DNA from: Corynebacterium suranareeae
Lineage (GTDB): Bacteria; Actinomycetota; Actinomycetes; Mycobacteriales; Mycobacteriaceae
Direction of reading: 5' to 3'
Length of the DNA: 64,000 nt
Assembly (NCBI RefSeq): GCF_002355155.1
Contig: NZ_AP017369.1
Coordinates: forward strand, 2,294,001 to 2,358,000
The translations under genes and the position numbers were made by a program. Below, piece by piece: positions 1-7,016 of the stretch; position 1 is the first letter of the stretch; the number at the start of each line of letters is the position of its first letter. The notes below the pieces were generated by a model. That model did no database searches. It was not told the DNA's origin and worked only from the letters and a program-made list of their open reading frames with translations.

Positions 1-132
1 CGGGTCCCCACCCAAATCGGTCGGATTTTTGCATCTCACCATCCCCCCGGCGCGGATCCAGCATTTTGCGCAGTGCCCCTCCCGAAAAACACTTCCAACA
101 GGATTGCGGGTCGACTAACTAAACGTGGAAAA
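1..132. other. Gap at the window edge, no gene seen
   Basis: I see no convincing coding frame, RNA gene or terminator in these bases. They lie downstream of the leftmost minus-strand gene, so a terminator might be expected, but no clear stem followed by a T-run is visible. Confidence 0.5.
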
Positions 133-504
133 CTAACTCCGATGCTGCCACGCGCATGATGCATTAACGCCGGGTTCGGTTGTACCTTCAAGGGAAGTTC
201 CATACCAGTAGATCCCCTGAGGCAGCGCCCCCACCACCTTTTTGGTGAGTTCTTTAAGCTCCAGGTCAGAGGTGCCGTTAATTACTACGCGATGAAGTAC
301 TTCCACGATTGGTGGGTGGCCCTCTAGCTGGGAGAACTGGGTGACCAGCATGTTGTCGGGTTCGCAGGTGAGGTCGACAATCTGGGAGTGGATTTCAGAC
401 GCTGAGAATCCAGAGTCGCCCAATGTCGCTGGTAGGTTTTCTAGCACTTTGTCCCATTCGCTGGGGACGATGAGGATATTGAGGTCGGTTGAAACTTCTC
501 GCAT
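133..504 (-). CDS. Conserved hypothetical protein, 123 aa
   Basis: I do not recognise a family. The protein is soluble and acidic, with no signal peptide or membrane segment. It starts MREVSTDLNILIVPSEWDKV, alternates predicted strands and helices, and contains the stretch PPIVEVLHRVVINGTSD. An upstream ATG at 525 directly abuts the stop of the preceding gene (TAAATG). I prefer the ATG at 504 because an AAGGA-type ribosome binding site lies about nine bases before it. The gene is last in the run trmD, VTT-like membrane protein, this gene, and is probably translationally coupled to them. Function cannot be inferred from the sequence; coding status is supported by the operon packing. Confidence 0.7.
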   Translation of the reverse strand: MREVSTDLNILIVPSEWDKVLENLPATLGDSGFSASEIHSQIVDLTCEPDNMLVTQFSQLEGHPPIVEVLHRVVINGTSDLELKELTKKVVGALPQGIYWYGTSLEGTTEPGVNASCAWQHRS

Positions 505-525
505 GGTCATATTCCTTTCAACCAT

Positions 526-1218
526 TTATTTGGCAAATTGCTTCCGTGCCCTAAAAAACATCAATGCCAGCAGCACCAGAGTGATCCACAGCATGTAGCG
601 GTTGACCACGTTAACAATGTCTAGAACCTGTTCGCCGAAGGTGTAGCCCAACCAGATGAACAGTCCGTTGATCGCCAGGACACAGATCGCGTTCCAGGCC
701 ATTACCAGCCAGAACCTGATTTTCAGCAGGCCTGCCACTGCGTTAAGGATGGTTCCGGGCACAGGTCCTGGCAGGTATCCGAATGGAATAAGGCCGATTA
801 CCCAGGCGTAGAGTTTGGAGGATTCAGAATCGATGGCCTTTTTGAACATGCGGTGAAAGCGTGGCATGTATTGGAGGGACATGTCGATAAATTCCATGCC
901 CCAGCGTTTACCCATCAGCCAATAAACGGGCATGAATTTCAGCGCGCCAACCAACGTGCACAGCCAATAGACCCACCAAATACCGTTATCAACTGATGCA
1001 TTGGCACCGCCGACCACGGAGCTGGTGTAACCGCCCACAATTAAGGTGTAGGCCAACGGTTGGGTGAGCATCCAGGCTCGCAGCGGGATCATGCACAGGG
1101 AGAAAATGCCCATGGCGATTAACGCGATGAACAAAATGATGTCGCCGCGTTCAGGGTTGCTGAGAAATTTTGGGAGTTCTGGTTCGGATTTTGCAGGTTG
1201 TGGGGGCGTTTCTGTCAT
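526..1218 (-). CDS. VTT/DedA-like membrane protein, 230 aa
   Basis: Integral membrane protein with about five hydrophobic segments. An early hydrophobic helix is followed by a loop containing KRWGMEFIDMSLQYMPRFHR, then FGYLPGPVPGTILNAVAGL. That Phe-Gly-Pro-Pro-Gly-rich re-entrant-like stretch is typical of the VTT (SNARE-associated/DedA) superfamily, which includes lipid scramblases and flippases. It ends in a short basic tail, RARKQFAK. The start codon overlaps the trmD stop by four bases (ATGA), so the two are probably translationally coupled. The DedA assignment rests on overall topology and the GPxPG stretch rather than a full motif. It could instead be a more distant small exporter. Confidence 0.7.
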   Translation of the reverse strand: MTETPPQPAKSEPELPKFLSNPERGDIILFIALIAMGIFSLCMIPLRAWMLTQPLAYTLIVGGYTSSVVGGANASVDNGIWWVYWLCTLVGALKFMPVYWLMGKRWGMEFIDMSLQYMPRFHRMFKKAIDSESSKLYAWVIGLIPFGYLPGPVPGTILNAVAGLLKIRFWLVMAWNAICVLAINGLFIWLGYTFGEQVLDIVNVVNRYMLWITLVLLALMFFRARKQFAK

Positions 1219-2084
1219 TTATCCAGTCCCAATACTTTAAGGTCGGTGGAATCAAGGAGGGTGGCGTCGATAAGCTCAGGCCTAATTGCCTGGGTGCGCA
1301 ACAGCGCCTGATCACGTCGCCAGCGATCTACCTTGGCGTGGTTTCCGGACAAGAGTACCTCAGGCACTTCGAGCCCGCGCCAGGTGCGGGGCTTGGTGTA
1401 TGAGGGGCCTTCTAAAAGGCCGTCGGAGAAGCTGTCTTCTTCGTGGCTGCGACGATTGCCCAGCACGCCCGGGATCAGACGCACCACGGCCTCAGCTATA
1501 ACCAGCACCGCTACTTCCCCGCCGATCAGCACGTAGTCGCCGATGGATACTTCACGCACCCGGTAGCGGTTCGTGGCATCATCGATAACGCGCTGGTCAA
1601 TGCCCTCATAGCGCCCACATGCGAACACAATGTGCTCCTCATTTGACCACGCTTGCGCGTCGGCCTGAGTAAAAGGCTTGCCGGCCGGCGTGGGCACAAG
1701 CAGCAGCGGCAGGTCACGGTTTTCTTCTGCCTCATAAATTCGCTTTTCGACGCCACCCAGCTCATCATGACGCGCATTTTTCAAGTGCGGCGCAGCCGAG
1801 TCCAACTCCACACCAGCAACATGGCCTGCAGCGACATCATCAAGCGCTGGTCCCCAGACCTCTGGCTTCATCACCATTCCGGGACCGCCACCATACGGGG
1901 TGTCATCAACCGCTTTGTGTCCGCCGGTCGCCCAATTCCGAAGATCATGAACACCGACCTCTAAAATGCCATCTTCGATCGCCTTACCCAAAAGCGCATG
2001 ACGCAACGGATCAAGGTACTCAGGGAAAATGGTTACGACATCAAGACGTAAACGGTGGGAATCAAGATTTTCAGAGCTAGTCAC
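1215..2084 (-). CDS. trmD: tRNA (guanine-N1-)-methyltransferase TrmD
   Basis: Methylates G37 of tRNAs carrying a G at position 36, using S-adenosylmethionine, which prevents +1 frameshifting. The N-terminal domain opens LDVVTIFPEYLDPL and continues with DDTPYGGGPGMVMKPEVW. The trefoil-knot SAM site follows as FACGRYEGIDQRV and VSIGDYVLIGGEVAVLVIAEA. An in-frame ATG at 2132 would overlap the start of the divergent lipoprotein gene. I chose the GTG at 2084 (289 aa), which has no Shine-Dalgarno but has a TAGATT hexamer eight to thirteen bases upstream, compatible with a leaderless mRNA. A still shorter form beginning near LRLDVV is possible. The stop overlaps the next gene by four bases. Confidence 0.93.
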   Translation of the reverse strand: MTSSENLDSHRLRLDVVTIFPEYLDPLRHALLGKAIEDGILEVGVHDLRNWATGGHKAVDDTPYGGGPGMVMKPEVWGPALDDVAAGHVAGVELDSAAPHLKNARHDELGGVEKRIYEAEENRDLPLLLVPTPAGKPFTQADAQAWSNEEHIVFACGRYEGIDQRVIDDATNRYRVREVSIGDYVLIGGEVAVLVIAEAVVRLIPGVLGNRRSHEEDSFSDGLLEGPSYTKPRTWRGLEVPEVLLSGNHAKVDRWRRDQALLRTQAIRPELIDATLLDSTDLKVLGLDK

Positions 2085-2091
2085 GGACTTC

Positions 2092-2113
2092 AATCTACCA
2101 AGAGGTCTACCCT
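2092..2113. promoter_or_regulatory. Candidate divergent leaderless promoters, trmD / lipoprotein
   Basis: Two TANNNT -10 hexamers lie back to back between the divergent start codons. TAGATT on the minus strand (2092-2097) ends eight bases before the trmD GTG. TACCCT on the plus strand (2108-2113) ends eight bases before the lipoprotein ATG. That spacing puts +1 at or next to the first base of each start codon, as in the leaderless transcripts common in corynebacteria. No -35 match is claimed. Confidence 0.4.
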
Positions 2114-2120
2114 TGAAGGC

Positions 2121-2741
2121 ATGAAGCCTCACACATTAATGCACCAAGCTTTAGCGATCGGCAGCATAAGTGGGCTCTTGATGCTCAGCGCATGTGCCAA
2201 TTCTGGTTCCGGCTCTTCTCCTTCTGAAGGTGTTTCAGAGACGGTCACGGAAACGGTGACAGAAACTGATCCGGCGCCAGCCACTGATCCTGGATCGGAA
2301 ACCACTACTGAAATTGCCCAAAACACTCAATGTGCAACCTCTGATCTTGATATTTCCACAGGTCAGCAACAAGGCGCTGCAGGAAGCATTCTCTTGGACA
2401 TCAATTTCACCAATGCAGGTTCACAAGAATGCACCCTTCAAGGATTTCCTGGCATAAGTTTTGTCGGGATGGACAATGGCACGCAAATCGGTGCGCCAGC
2501 AGCCAGAGAGAATTCGAATACTCCAGTGATCACCCTTGAACCAGGCGAAAGCACTTACGCCAGTATCAGAATCTCCCGGGCGGAAAACTACGACGCCGCC
2601 GAGTGCTCCTTAGAACCAGTCGACGGCATACGCATCTACCCTCCTGGTGAAACAGCAGCCGCATACCTTCCACTGGATGGCATTAATGGCTGTGACAACG
2701 ATGCACTCGAGCTGCTATCAGTCAAAGCAGTTGGAGATTAG
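2121..2741 (+). CDS. Secreted lipoprotein with DUF4232-type domain, 206 aa
   Basis: The N-terminus has a lipoprotein signal: a hydrophobic helix and the lipobox LSAC, so the mature protein starts at the Cys near residue 28. A low-complexity Ser/Thr/Glu/Pro linker (about residues 30-70, with VSETVTETVTETD) is followed by a beta-rich domain containing CATSDLDI, LDINFTNAGSQECTLQGFPG and LEPGESTYASIRI. This is the pattern of DUF4232 domains, found in many actinobacterial cell-envelope lipoproteins of unknown function. The ATG at 2121 is preferred over an upstream ATG at 2055 because the lipobox signal begins there. It is divergent from trmD and probably a substrate of the Lgt encoded at about 54 kb. 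Confidence 0.85.
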   Translation: MKPHTLMHQALAIGSISGLLMLSACANSGSGSSPSEGVSETVTETVTETDPAPATDPGSETTTEIAQNTQCATSDLDISTGQQQGAAGSILLDINFTNAGSQECTLQGFPGISFVGMDNGTQIGAPAARENSNTPVITLEPGESTYASIRISRAENYDAAECSLEPVDGIRIYPPGETAAAYLPLDGINGCDNDALELLSVKAVGD

Positions 2742-2801
2742 AGCAGCAGGTTTTAAGCATAGACCTGAACTTTGCATCCGAATGTCCATTTAGCACTTAA
2801 G

Positions 2802-3317
2802 CTATAAGTCTAATAAACCTTCAGGTGGGGTGATTGTCGCAGTTCCCTCTTCCAGGTCTACCTCGGGGACAATGGCATGTACAAAAGGAATGAGCACGTC
2901 TTTTCCTGAATCCAACGTGACCTCTAGGATTTCTCCTGCAGGACCGTGCATCACACCAGTTACCTCACCAATGTCTTCGCCGTTATGAATGATGCGCAGG
3001 CCTTCTAGTTCGTGATCATAAAAGCCTTCGTCGTCATCATCAGCTTCTAAAGGAGCTGCGAAAAATCGAGTGCCTCGTAAAGAATCCGCGGCGGTACGAT
3101 CTGGAACTTTAGCAAATTTCACCAATAGTCGCCCTTGATGCGCACGTGCAGAATCAATGGTCAGCGCGTGTTCTTTTCCAGATTGTTTACCTTTTAATAC
3201 TTCCCCCACTGCGAAACGGATTTCTGGATCATCAGTGCTTAGTTCCACAACGACTTCGCCCCTGATGCCGTGGGACTTCACAACTTTTCCGATCTGCAGT
3301 TCCTGCTCTGTGCTCAT
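2802..3317 (-). CDS. rimM: Ribosome maturation factor RimM
   Basis: Assists late assembly of the 30S subunit head and binds ribosomal protein S19. The N-terminal RimM beta-barrel is visible as LQIGKVVKSHGIRGEVVVEL, and the C-terminal PRC-barrel as GFYDHELEGLRIIHNGEDIG through VLIPFVHAIVPEVDLEEG. At 171 residues it has normal family length. An acidic insertion (EADDDDEG) sits at the inter-domain linker. It lies between rpsP upstream and trmD downstream, the usual 30S-maturation cluster, but here divergent-strand single genes (cupin, lipoprotein) have been inserted between the members, so it is probably transcribed on its own. Confidence 0.96.
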   Translation of the reverse strand: MSTEQELQIGKVVKSHGIRGEVVVELSTDDPEIRFAVGEVLKGKQSGKEHALTIDSARAHQGRLLVKFAKVPDRTAADSLRGTRFFAAPLEADDDDEGFYDHELEGLRIIHNGEDIGEVTGVMHGPAGEILEVTLDSGKDVLIPFVHAIVPEVDLEEGTATITPPEGLLDL

Positions 3318-3390
3318 GAAAAGAAAGTTTATGTCACAGCCCTAATCTCTCCTACATGCCATCAATTAATACGGAAAAAATAGTTTTTAT

Positions 3391-3396
3391 TAGAAT
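3391..3396 (+). promoter_or_regulatory. Candidate -10 hexamer of the cupin gene
   Basis: TAGAAT matches the corynebacterial TANNNT -10 consensus about 40 bases before the cupin ATG, within an AT-rich stretch upstream of the ribosome binding site GGAAGAAAG. No strong -35 is seen. Confidence 0.35.
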
Positions 3397-3435
3397 GGAA
3401 TTATTGCCTTAACCCCTAGGAAGAAAGCCAAGCTG

Positions 3436-3771
3436 ATGAGTACTTTCAACATTCTCCACGACGCGCCTGCACCACAACCAGACAAAAACCGTCCTGGTGT
3501 TAAACGAATCCTTCAAGGCGACGGAGCCAACCTCATTGCTTTTACATTCAGCCCTGGCCAATCACTACCTGATCACCGTGCAGCTCACCCGATCACTGTT
3601 ACGGCATTTTCTGGCCAGCTCACCTTCGGTGTTGGTGATGAAACTTATGAACTCTTACCGGGGGCCGTGGTGCATTTGGAAGCAGGGATCACTCACCGAG
3701 TGGACTGTCCACAGGATGCAGAAGGCAATGCGGTGATGCTCCTTACGATGCTTACTGGTGAAAAACACTAG
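3436..3771 (+). CDS. Small cupin-domain protein, 111 aa
   Basis: A single conserved beta-barrel (cupin_2 type). Motif 1 runs from PGQSLPDHRAAHPITVTAFSG and motif 2 is the region LLPGAVVHLEAGITHRVDC. Potential metal ligands are His47/His52 in motif 1 and His in GITHRVD of motif 2; the usual HxH of motif 1 is relaxed to DHRAAH. The protein is cytosolic with no signal. The family includes small metal-binding sensors and isomerases, and no substrate can be assigned here. A GGAAGAAAG ribosome binding site precedes the ATG. The gene is convergent with rpsP and shares a terminator with it. Confidence 0.85.
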   Translation: MSTFNILHDAPAPQPDKNRPGVKRILQGDGANLIAFTFSPGQSLPDHRAAHPITVTAFSGQLTFGVGDETYELLPGAVVHLEAGITHRVDCPQDAEGNAVMLLTMLTGEKH

Positions 3772-3780
3772 ATAAATAGA

Positions 3781-3822
3781 AAAATCCACCTGCTCATGAT
3801 TTCTCATGATTAGGTGGATTTT
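3781..3822. terminator. Bidirectional terminator between cupin gene and rpsP
   Basis: Perfect 11-base inverted repeat AAAATCCACCT / AGGTGGATTTT separated by 20 bases that themselves contain a CATGAT direct repeat. Flanking A and T runs give T-rich ends on both strands, so it can serve both convergent genes. Confidence 0.8.
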
Positions 3823-3845
3823 AAAAAAGAAGTGCGAAAGTTGGC

Positions 3846-4349
3846 TTATGCCTCTTCTGCAGCAGCTTCCTCAGCTGGAGCCTCTTCGGACTCTGCTTCT
3901 GCAGCGGCAGCCTTTTCAGCAGCAGCCTTCTCAGCTGCTTCCTTAGCTTCCTTGTCCTCGCGAGCCTTCTTCTTCTTTTCGGTGATAGCCTCAGCGGTTG
4001 GGCCGTTGTTAGCCTCAGCAAGAGCCTGGTTGAACAGCTCAAGCTTGGATGGCTTAGGCTCTGCAACCTTCAGGGTACCCTCTGCACCCTCGATGCCCTT
4101 GAACTTCTGCCAGTCGCCGGTCACCTTGAGCAGCGCTGCAACGGAGTCGGTTGGCTGTGCGCCAACGGACAGCCAGTACTGTGCACGCTCGGAGTTGATC
4201 TTGATTACGGAAGGCTCAGCCTTTGGCTCGTAGATACCGATGTTCTCGATAACCTTACCGTCGCGCTTGGTGCGTGCGTCAGCGATGACAACACGGTAGT
4301 GCGGGGTACGGATCTTACCAAGGCGCTGGAGCTTGATCTTTACAGCCAT
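3846..4349 (-). CDS. rpsP: 30S ribosomal protein S16
   Basis: Structural and assembly protein of the small subunit. The core domain starts [20 protein letters not shown] and continues [16 protein letters not shown] through [13 protein letters not shown]. Residues from about 115 onward form a lysine- and then alanine/glutamate-rich tail ([20 protein letters not shown]...) typical of actinobacterial S16. The total of 167 residues is about twice the E. coli core. An in-frame start 39 bases upstream (4388) would add [14 protein letters not shown] reject it because GAGGAAAA lies just before the ATG at 4349 and S16 begins there. A leader of about 140 bases precedes the gene. Confidence 0.97.
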   Translation of the reverse strand: MAVKIKLQRLGKIRTPHYRVVIADARTKRDGKVIENIGIYEPKAEPSVIKINSERAQYWLSVGAQPTDSVAALLKVTGDWQKFKGIEGAEGTLKVAEPKPSKLELFNQALAEANNGPTAEAITEKKKKAREDKEAKEAAEKAAAEKAAAAEAESEEAPAEEAAAEEA

Positions 4350-4664
4350 GTGAATTTTCCTCACTAGGTCACTGGGCAGTACTGCCACTCACCGTGTGCT
4401 GGTGAGCCGGTTCAGCCCTTCTTGTTTAACCTGCGTGTGACTCCTCCGGACGACCGGGGTCGTTGGCGGCATTACGCAGGAAAGTCTATAAAATGTTGTT
4501 GCACGCATTTAAGCGCACACAACCTGAACCATATTAGCGGTAGGTGAAGAAAAAATAAAATTACTTGTTCTCTATTCGGCTATTTCACTCTTTTTAGCGT
4601 GTAGCTAAAAACCATCCTTTCACCTATTACGCTCCTGCTGCCTAGAAGGGTAGATTGAGATACT
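4350..4664. promoter_or_regulatory. Gap with rpsP leader and divergent ankyrin-gene promoter
   Basis: On the minus strand, TATAGA (plus coordinates 4485-4490) is a good -10 for rpsP, giving a long untranslated leader with a short hairpin CTCACC/GGTGAG near 4390-4407. On the ankyrin side there is a palindrome, TTTTTAGC / GCTAAAAA (4591-4598 and 4604-4611), with a five-base spacer, a possible operator or short terminator. No gene is seen. Whether the rpsP leader is regulatory cannot be judged from one sequence. Confidence 0.45.
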
Positions 4665-5141
4665 GTGCTTCCCATTGCCTCCGGTAATGATGACCGGAAC
4701 TTAATTCACTATGTCGACGGTGGCCGATTTGATGAAATCATGCTGACTGGCGACCTCACCGGTTTAAACAATTTTCTGACAAATGCTGGCCCCAATGCCA
4801 GAGATGATCATGATCTGACAGTGCTCATGCGAGCTGCTGAAGCTGGCAACTTGATGGTTGTTGCGCGCCTGCTTGATTTGGGTGCGAACCCGCGTCTTGC
4901 CGATCCCAAAGGCAAAACCGCATTGCACTTCGCCGCAATCGCCGGGGATGACGGCATTGTTGAATGTTTGATTGATGCAGGTGCCAACGTCAACGCCGCA
5001 GATACTTTTGGACGGACTCCCCTGTGGAGTGCTGCAGCCCATCATTTACCTGATTCCGCAGTTGTTGATGTGTTGCTACGTGCCGGCGCCAATACTAAAT
5101 TGCGCGATATCAACGGTGTCAGTCCTGAAGATATGCTCTAA
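4665..5141 (+). CDS. Ankyrin-repeat protein, 158 aa
   Basis: Contains about four ankyrin repeats, with clear helix-turn-helix units: DLTVLMRAAEAGNLMVVARL, then GKTALHFAAIAGDDGIVECL, then GRTPLWSAAAHHLPDSAVVD, ending DINGVSPEDML. Ankyrin repeats mediate protein-protein contacts. No enzymatic domain, signal peptide or membrane segment is present, so a cytosolic adaptor role is inferred. The start is GTG with an AGAAGGG sequence 15 bases upstream, which is a poor ribosome binding site. No in-frame ATG occurs until inside the first repeat region, so the GTG is the only sensible choice. The partner is unknown. Confidence 0.85.
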   Translation: MLPIASGNDDRNLIHYVDGGRFDEIMLTGDLTGLNNFLTNAGPNARDDHDLTVLMRAAEAGNLMVVARLLDLGANPRLADPKGKTALHFAAIAGDDGIVECLIDAGANVNAADTFGRTPLWSAAAHHLPDSAVVDVLLRAGANTKLRDINGVSPEDML

Positions 5142-5149
5142 ATTTTTTT

Positions 5150-6019
5150 TCAACGCACAACACTTTTCATCTTGAATGCTGCAATCAAGCCGAAAAGTAC
5201 ACCCCATGCTGCAACGATTCCTACCGCAAGCCACACGGTCATTGCTTGGCCTAATATTTCCAATTTGATGCCGTAGCCGTACTGCAGTTCATTTAATACT
5301 TCCGGGGGAAATAAAGTATTTTCCAACGCCGGTGCTGCTATTACTTGTCGGATCAACATTGCCGCGGGTGAAAATGGGAGAAAATTCAATACATGCACCA
5401 CGGTTGTCGGCAATGCAATTGGTGGGATGTATGCTCCTGCGAGAAATCCTGCCAACGTACCAACCAAACTTGAAAGCGCAGACATTCCACCTTGGGATTT
5501 CACCAGGGTGATCAAAAACGCCGCGATCGCTGCAAACGTTAAGCAGATCACAAACAGCACAATCACTAATTTAAGTACTCCCAGCAGCGTGACGCTCAAG
5601 TGACCCAAGGCCGCTATACCGATGCTGCCGACGATGAACTCGATAAGCAAAATTGTCATCGCCACAATAACTGCGGCAAGAATATAAGAGATGGTCAACG
5701 TAGTGCGCGAAATCGGTGCAACAAGGAAGTCTTTGATACCTCCTCGTGTTCGGTCCTCAACTAATACGCCAAGTGCTGCTTGAGGAACGGTAATGGCCGA
5801 TGTTACGAGAATTCCCGAAAAGGCCCAGTTGAATACGAATCCTTCTACTTCGTTTCTCGCCGATTCTGGGAGATCCACCGATAAGCTATCTATCTGCAGT
5901 TTTCCTAGAAACAGCACATAAAGACCAAGGAGAATTATCGCACCGAGAATGGAAAACAACACGGCCATTTTATCCCGGAAGAAGCATCTAAGATGTCTAC
6001 GAACTAGCACTGTAATCAT
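5150..6019 (-). CDS. ABC-2 type transporter permease, 289 aa
   Basis: Six predicted membrane segments in the ABC-2 layout. A cytosolic N-terminus (LVRRHLRCFFRDKMAVLFSI, a typical coupling-helix entry) leads into TM1, and an extracellular loop of about 45 residues lies between TM1 and TM2. The motif LVEDRTRGGIKDFLVAPISR matches the cytosolic loop of ABC-2 exporters for drugs and polysaccharide precursors. Its start overlaps the end of the ATPase gene by four bases, so the two encode one exporter. The substrate is unknown. Candidates by family are antibiotics or lipids. Confidence 0.88.
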   Translation of the reverse strand: MITVLVRRHLRCFFRDKMAVLFSILGAIILLGLYVLFLGKLQIDSLSVDLPESARNEVEGFVFNWAFSGILVTSAITVPQAALGVLVEDRTRGGIKDFLVAPISRTTLTISYILAAVIVAMTILLIEFIVGSIGIAALGHLSVTLLGVLKLVIVLFVICLTFAAIAAFLITLVKSQGGMSALSSLVGTLAGFLAGAYIPPIALPTTVVHVLNFLPFSPAAMLIRQVIAAPALENTLFPPEVLNELQYGYGIKLEILGQAMTVWLAVGIVAAWGVLFGLIAAFKMKSVVR

Positions 6020-6930
6020 GATTTTCCCCGCCCTGCATCCCGCACTGAATCCCGCCCTGCCGTAACCGCTAGAAATACATCGTCCATTGAGCCGTGCCGT
6101 ATCTCAACATCTAAAACGTTCTCGGTTTGCCGTGCTATCTCCACTGCCAAATGCGCTGCTTCAAGCCCATCTGCTAATCGGAGTCGAAGCCTGTCCCCAT
6201 CAACTTCTGGTTCAAAACGAACAAGCTCATGCGAGAGTTGCTCAGGATTATCTGTTCTTAGAGTTAATACGGTTGTGGTGTAGCGCGAGCGCAGCTCCAT
6301 GGGAGTTCCAGACGCTACTTCTTGGCCGTGGTCAATAATGAGGACAGAATCTGCTAATTCAGTTTCTTCCATGTAGTGCGTGGTCAAAAAGACGGTAAGC
6401 CCCACATCGTTGCGTAAGGAATTAATGGTGTCCCACACTTGACGCCGGGATCTAGGGTCTAGTCCTGCTGTTGGTTCATCCAAAAACAAGATATCGGGAG
6501 AATGCAGCAGTGCTCGTGCAATATCGGTCCGGCGTTTCTCACCACCGGATAAGACACCGTATTTACGGTTGGCAAATCCTTCCATGCCGATATGTTCAAT
6601 GATCTCGTCAATCCGCTGTGGGTCTACCTCAGGGTATAAGCTTCCTCGAGTTTCAAGGTTTTCTTTCGCGCTTAAAAGCGGATCAAGTACAGACTGTTGG
6701 AATACAACCCCCAGTTTTGATGAGTCCACGTTCCCGCCTTGTAGCGTGATCTCACCTAAGGTTGGTTGTTCAATCCCAATGAGGCAAGAAATGGTTGTGG
6801 TTTTGCCAGCACCGTTTTCACCTAGAAAGGCGAAGATCTCCCCTTGTTCTACGTCAAAACTTAAGTGATCAACTGCTGTAGTAGTGTCATAGCGTTTAAC
6901 GAGGTCCCGCACTTGCAAGATTGGTGGCAT
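6016..6930 (-). CDS. ABC transporter ATP-binding protein (DrrA-like), 304 aa
   Basis: Powers the exporter formed with the adjacent permease. Visible motifs are Walker A GENGAGKTT, Q-loop VVFQQSVLDP, signature LSGGEKRRTDIARALL, Walker B ILFLDEPTAGLDP and H-loop LTTHYMEE. A C-terminal extension of about 80 residues resembles that of DrrA/CcmA-type exporters. A longer form from 6972 exists in frame, but that start lies inside the ffh terminator hairpin, so I place the start at the ATG at 6930 (MPPILQVRDLVKRYDT). There is no Shine-Dalgarno. A TACAAA hexamer eight to thirteen bases upstream suggests a leaderless transcript. Confidence 0.9.
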   Translation of the reverse strand: MPPILQVRDLVKRYDTTTAVDHLSFDVEQGEIFAFLGENGAGKTTTISCLIGIEQPTLGEITLQGGNVDSSKLGVVFQQSVLDPLLSAKENLETRGSLYPEVDPQRIDEIIEHIGMEGFANRKYGVLSGGEKRRTDIARALLHSPDILFLDEPTAGLDPRSRRQVWDTINSLRNDVGLTVFLTTHYMEETELADSVLIIDHGQEVASGTPMELRSRYTTTVLTLRTDNPEQLSHELVRFEPEVDGDRLRLRLADGLEAAHLAVEIARQTENVLDVEIRHGSMDDVFLAVTAGRDSVRDAGRGKS

Positions 6931-6951
6931 AGAACAATTTGTACCAAAAAC

Positions 6952-6995
6952 AACTAGTCGGTGCATCACCATAAAAGGCGATGCACCGACTAGTT
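6952..6995 (-). terminator. Rho-independent terminator of ffh
   Basis: Perfect 16-base inverted repeat (6952-6967 and 6980-6995; arm AACTAGTCGGTGCATC) with a 12-base loop. On the minus strand it is followed by GTTTTTGG, a short T-run. It lies 21 bases after the ffh stop and immediately before the ABC ATPase gene, so it separates the two units. Confidence 0.85.
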
Positions 6996-7016
6996 CTAGC
7001 TCAGGTCCTAAACGTG

